NCBI GenBank assembly: GCA_024276375.1
Contig: JAJRXG010000134.1
Span: 1 to 34,839 of the forward strand
Reading direction: 5' to 3'
DNA length: 34,839 nucleotides
DNA from: Bacteroidota bacterium
GTDB taxonomy: Bacteria; Bacteroidota; Bacteroidia; Chitinophagales; Saprospiraceae
Part shown: positions 33,319 through 34,839 of the stretch, piece by piece
How the letters are laid out: each line of letters begins with the position of its first letter
Numbering within the stretch: the first letter of the stretch is position 1
Position numbers and translations under genes: made by a program
The notes under the pieces: model-generated
The model's input: the letters and a program-made list of their open reading frames with translations, nothing else
The model's database searches: none
What the model was told of the DNA's origin: nothing

Positions 33319-34638
33319 TTAAGTTATAAAATAATTGAGTGTCAATATACCTATTAATCCCACTACGGATACGATGGTTTCCATGATAGACCAAGTCTTC
33401 AATGTATCCATCACCGTCATATTAAAAAACTCCTTGAACAACCAAAACCCCGAATCATTAACATGAGAGAACATCAGACTACCTGCCCCTGTGGCCAATA
33501 CCATCAGATTGGGTTCAGCTCCCGTAAGTGGAATCAATGGTGCTACAATTCCCGCGCTGGTGAGACCCGCTACAGTGGCAGATCCCACACAGACTCTGAT
33601 GACTGCTGCTATACCCCAAGCCATCACTAGGGGTGAAAGATCCATACTCGCCAATTTTTGACCGATAAATGCACTTACTTCACTCTCCACAAGAATAGAT
33701 TTTAGTGCTCCCGCACCTGCGATAATCAACAGAATCATGGCGATTCCCTTAATCGCACTTTCAAGTGATTTGCTTACCTCCGGGATGCTTCGACCTTGAA
33801 ATGTTCCAAGAGTGAAAATAGACACTAGGATAGATACAATCATCGCCATGACCGGGTCTCCGATAAATCGAATGATGGGCAAAAAGGATGACCCTTCATC
33901 TACTACGAGATTCAGTATGGCTCCCGATCCCAACAAAACAACAGGCAACAAAGCCGAAAAAAGACTCAATCCCAATCCCGGCATTTCCGCATCCGTAAAT
34001 CGCTTGGGATTCATAAACTCCGCTAACGGCTTAGGATTGTAATGCTTCAATGTCTTGGCAAATACAGGCCCTCCTAGGACTATTGCAGGGATCGCAACGA
34101 TCAAACCATACAGCAGAGTCGTGCCTATGTCTGCTCCAAACTGGCCGACCAATGCCGTAGGTGCAGGATGCGGAGGCAAGTAACCATGCGTTACCGACAA
34201 TGCCGACAACATCGGCAATCCTATATACAACAACGGCAATCGCGTCGCAGCTGCAATGGTAAAGACCAGTGGTACCAATATGACAAATCCCACCGAATAA
34301 AACATTGGAATACCAACAAGAAATCCCGTCAGAACGACAGCCCACTGTATGTATTTACGCGGAAAAAAAGCAATCAAACTGTCTGCAATGCGTTGTGCCG
34401 CTCCACTGTCAGCAACTAACTTCCCCAACATCGCTCCGCATCCCAATATAATCACCAAAAACCCCAAGGTGCTTCCAATCCCTTTTTGCAAGGCAGCAGA
34501 AACCTCCGATATAGACATTCCGAGACCTAAGCCAATACCGGCAGATACCAAGATAAATGACAGGAACGTATCAAACTTAAAATACCCAATCAAAATCACC
34601 AACCCTACGATACCCAATAACACAATTATCAATGACAT
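33319..34638 (-). CDS. GntP-family transporter (gluconate / D-serine type)
   Basis: 439 residues, about 12 membrane segments, ending LIGILTLNYFIT. Family blocks include GFLVIILGCGAMLGKLVADSGAAQRIADSLI, FLVGIPMFYSVGFVILVPLVF, HGYLPPHPAPTALVGQFGADIG, RVCVGSATVAGLTSAGIVAPL and GAGSLMFSHVNDSGFWLFKEFF. The GntP family takes up gluconate and relatives, and also D-serine (DsdX). With ridA 15 bp downstream and a D-amino-acid dehydratase after it, D-serine uptake is the more likely job, but substrate is not decided by sequence alone. Confidence 0.9.
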   Translation of the reverse strand: MSLIIVLLGIVGLVILIGYFKFDTFLSFILVSAGIGLGLGMSISEVSAALQKGIGSTLGFLVIILGCGAMLGKLVADSGAAQRIADSLIAFFPRKYIQWAVVLTGFLVGIPMFYSVGFVILVPLVFTIAAATRLPLLYIGLPMLSALSVTHGYLPPHPAPTALVGQFGADIGTTLLYGLIVAIPAIVLGGPVFAKTLKHYNPKPLAEFMNPKRFTDAEMPGLGLSLFSALLPVVLLGSGAILNLVVDEGSSFLPIIRFIGDPVMAMIVSILVSIFTLGTFQGRSIPEVSKSLESAIKGIAMILLIIAGAGALKSILVESEVSAFIGQKLASMDLSPLVMAWGIAAVIRVCVGSATVAGLTSAGIVAPLIPLTGAEPNLMVLATGAGSLMFSHVNDSGFWLFKEFFNMTVMDTLKTWSIMETIVSVVGLIGILTLNYFIT

Positions 34639-34685
34639 GAATCGCTATAGATTTAAACGTTTTAAGGTATGCCACAAGATATACT

Positions 34686-34839
34686 TTAATCCAACAGGTC
34701 AGGTCTGCGCTCCTTAGTTCTTTTCAATGCCTGCTCTGCTCGCCATTGAGAGATGCGGGCATCATGACCCGAAAGCAATACAGTGGGTACCTTCCACCCT
34801 TTGTACTCCGCAGGTCGTGAATATACAGGCGCCGACAAC
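34686..34839 (-). CDS. trmD: tRNA (guanine-N1)-methyltransferase, C-terminal fragment
   Basis: Partial: the window edge cuts the 5' part, and the last 51 codons are present up to TAA (34686-34688). [45 protein letters not shown] matches the C-terminal domain of TrmD, which methylates G37 of tRNAs to keep the reading frame. It was not in the ORF track. The gntP-family gene starts 47 bp downstream. Confidence 0.9.
   Translation of the reverse strand, partial: LSAPVYSRPAEYKGWKVPTVLLSGHDARISQWRAEQALKRTKERRPDLLD

Overview
The window looks like a chromosomal segment of a Bacteroidota bacterium, plausibly from the Saprospirales/Chitinophaga side of the phylum. The support is a LytS/LytTR regulator pair, a bacillithiol BshC, an adenine deaminase, a GGGP-synthase-like UbiA prenyltransferase, a TPR plus outer-membrane-barrel gene pair, start codons mostly lacking a Shine-Dalgarno, and a promoter of the TTTG / TAnnTTTG type. 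Most genes are housekeeping. No rRNA, tRNA, CRISPR array, prophage or complete insertion sequence was seen.

Layout. 1-3.2 kb: a DoxX-like membrane protein, a LEA-like repetitive helical protein, and a coiled-coil gene split by one in-frame stop. 3.2-5.1 kb: a LytTR response regulator and LytS-type kinase overlapping by 4 bp. 5.5-7.6 kb: folE, fabD and yqgE/algH in a tight row. 7.7-10.8 kb (minus): deoxynucleoside kinase, folK and an AGCS amino-acid:cation symporter. 11.3-13.1 kb: a lipoprotein that looks like a degenerate inorganic pyrophosphatase, followed by a GNAT-type acyltransferase. 13.1-14.0 kb (minus): an ECF sigma factor with a small membrane protein, probably its anti-sigma factor. 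14.6-21.4 kb: ade, prmA/folD, a PhoD-like lipoprotein and bshC. 21.7-26.4 kb: a 998-residue TPR protein and an outer-membrane beta-barrel. 26.7-29.3 kb (minus): a double-AAA+ CbxX/CfxQ-type protein with a duplicated N-terminal module. 29.6-31.7 kb: fdx, iscX, a UbiA-family gene and maf. 31.7-34.8 kb (minus): a D-amino-acid operon (GntP-family transporter, RidA, fold-III PLP enzyme), then the 3' end of trmD running off the edge.

The most notable feature is a family of small non-coding mobile elements. Four copies (161, 161, 116 and 161 bp) share 13-bp terminal inverted repeats. Each is flanked by an 8-bp direct repeat of a different sequence (three perfect, one 7/8), which is what transposition leaves behind. 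The full-length element is close to one long imperfect palindrome with its apex in the centre. Copies sit upstream of folE, upstream of the sigma-factor operon, between convergent ade and prmA, and directly on the stop codon of the PhoD-like gene. A second, unrelated element of about 163 bp (12-bp inverted ends, 7/8 target duplication) lies between the beta-barrel and AAA+ genes. No transposase for either family is in the window, so both are probably mobilised in trans.

Other points of interest: the pyrophosphatase-like lipoprotein without its metal-binding aspartate motif; the single in-frame TAA in the coiled-coil gene; the HxC metal motif that, with RidA and a GntP-type transporter, points to D-serine rather than D-threonine breakdown; and tandem terminator-like hairpins on the plus strand where no plus-strand gene is seen.
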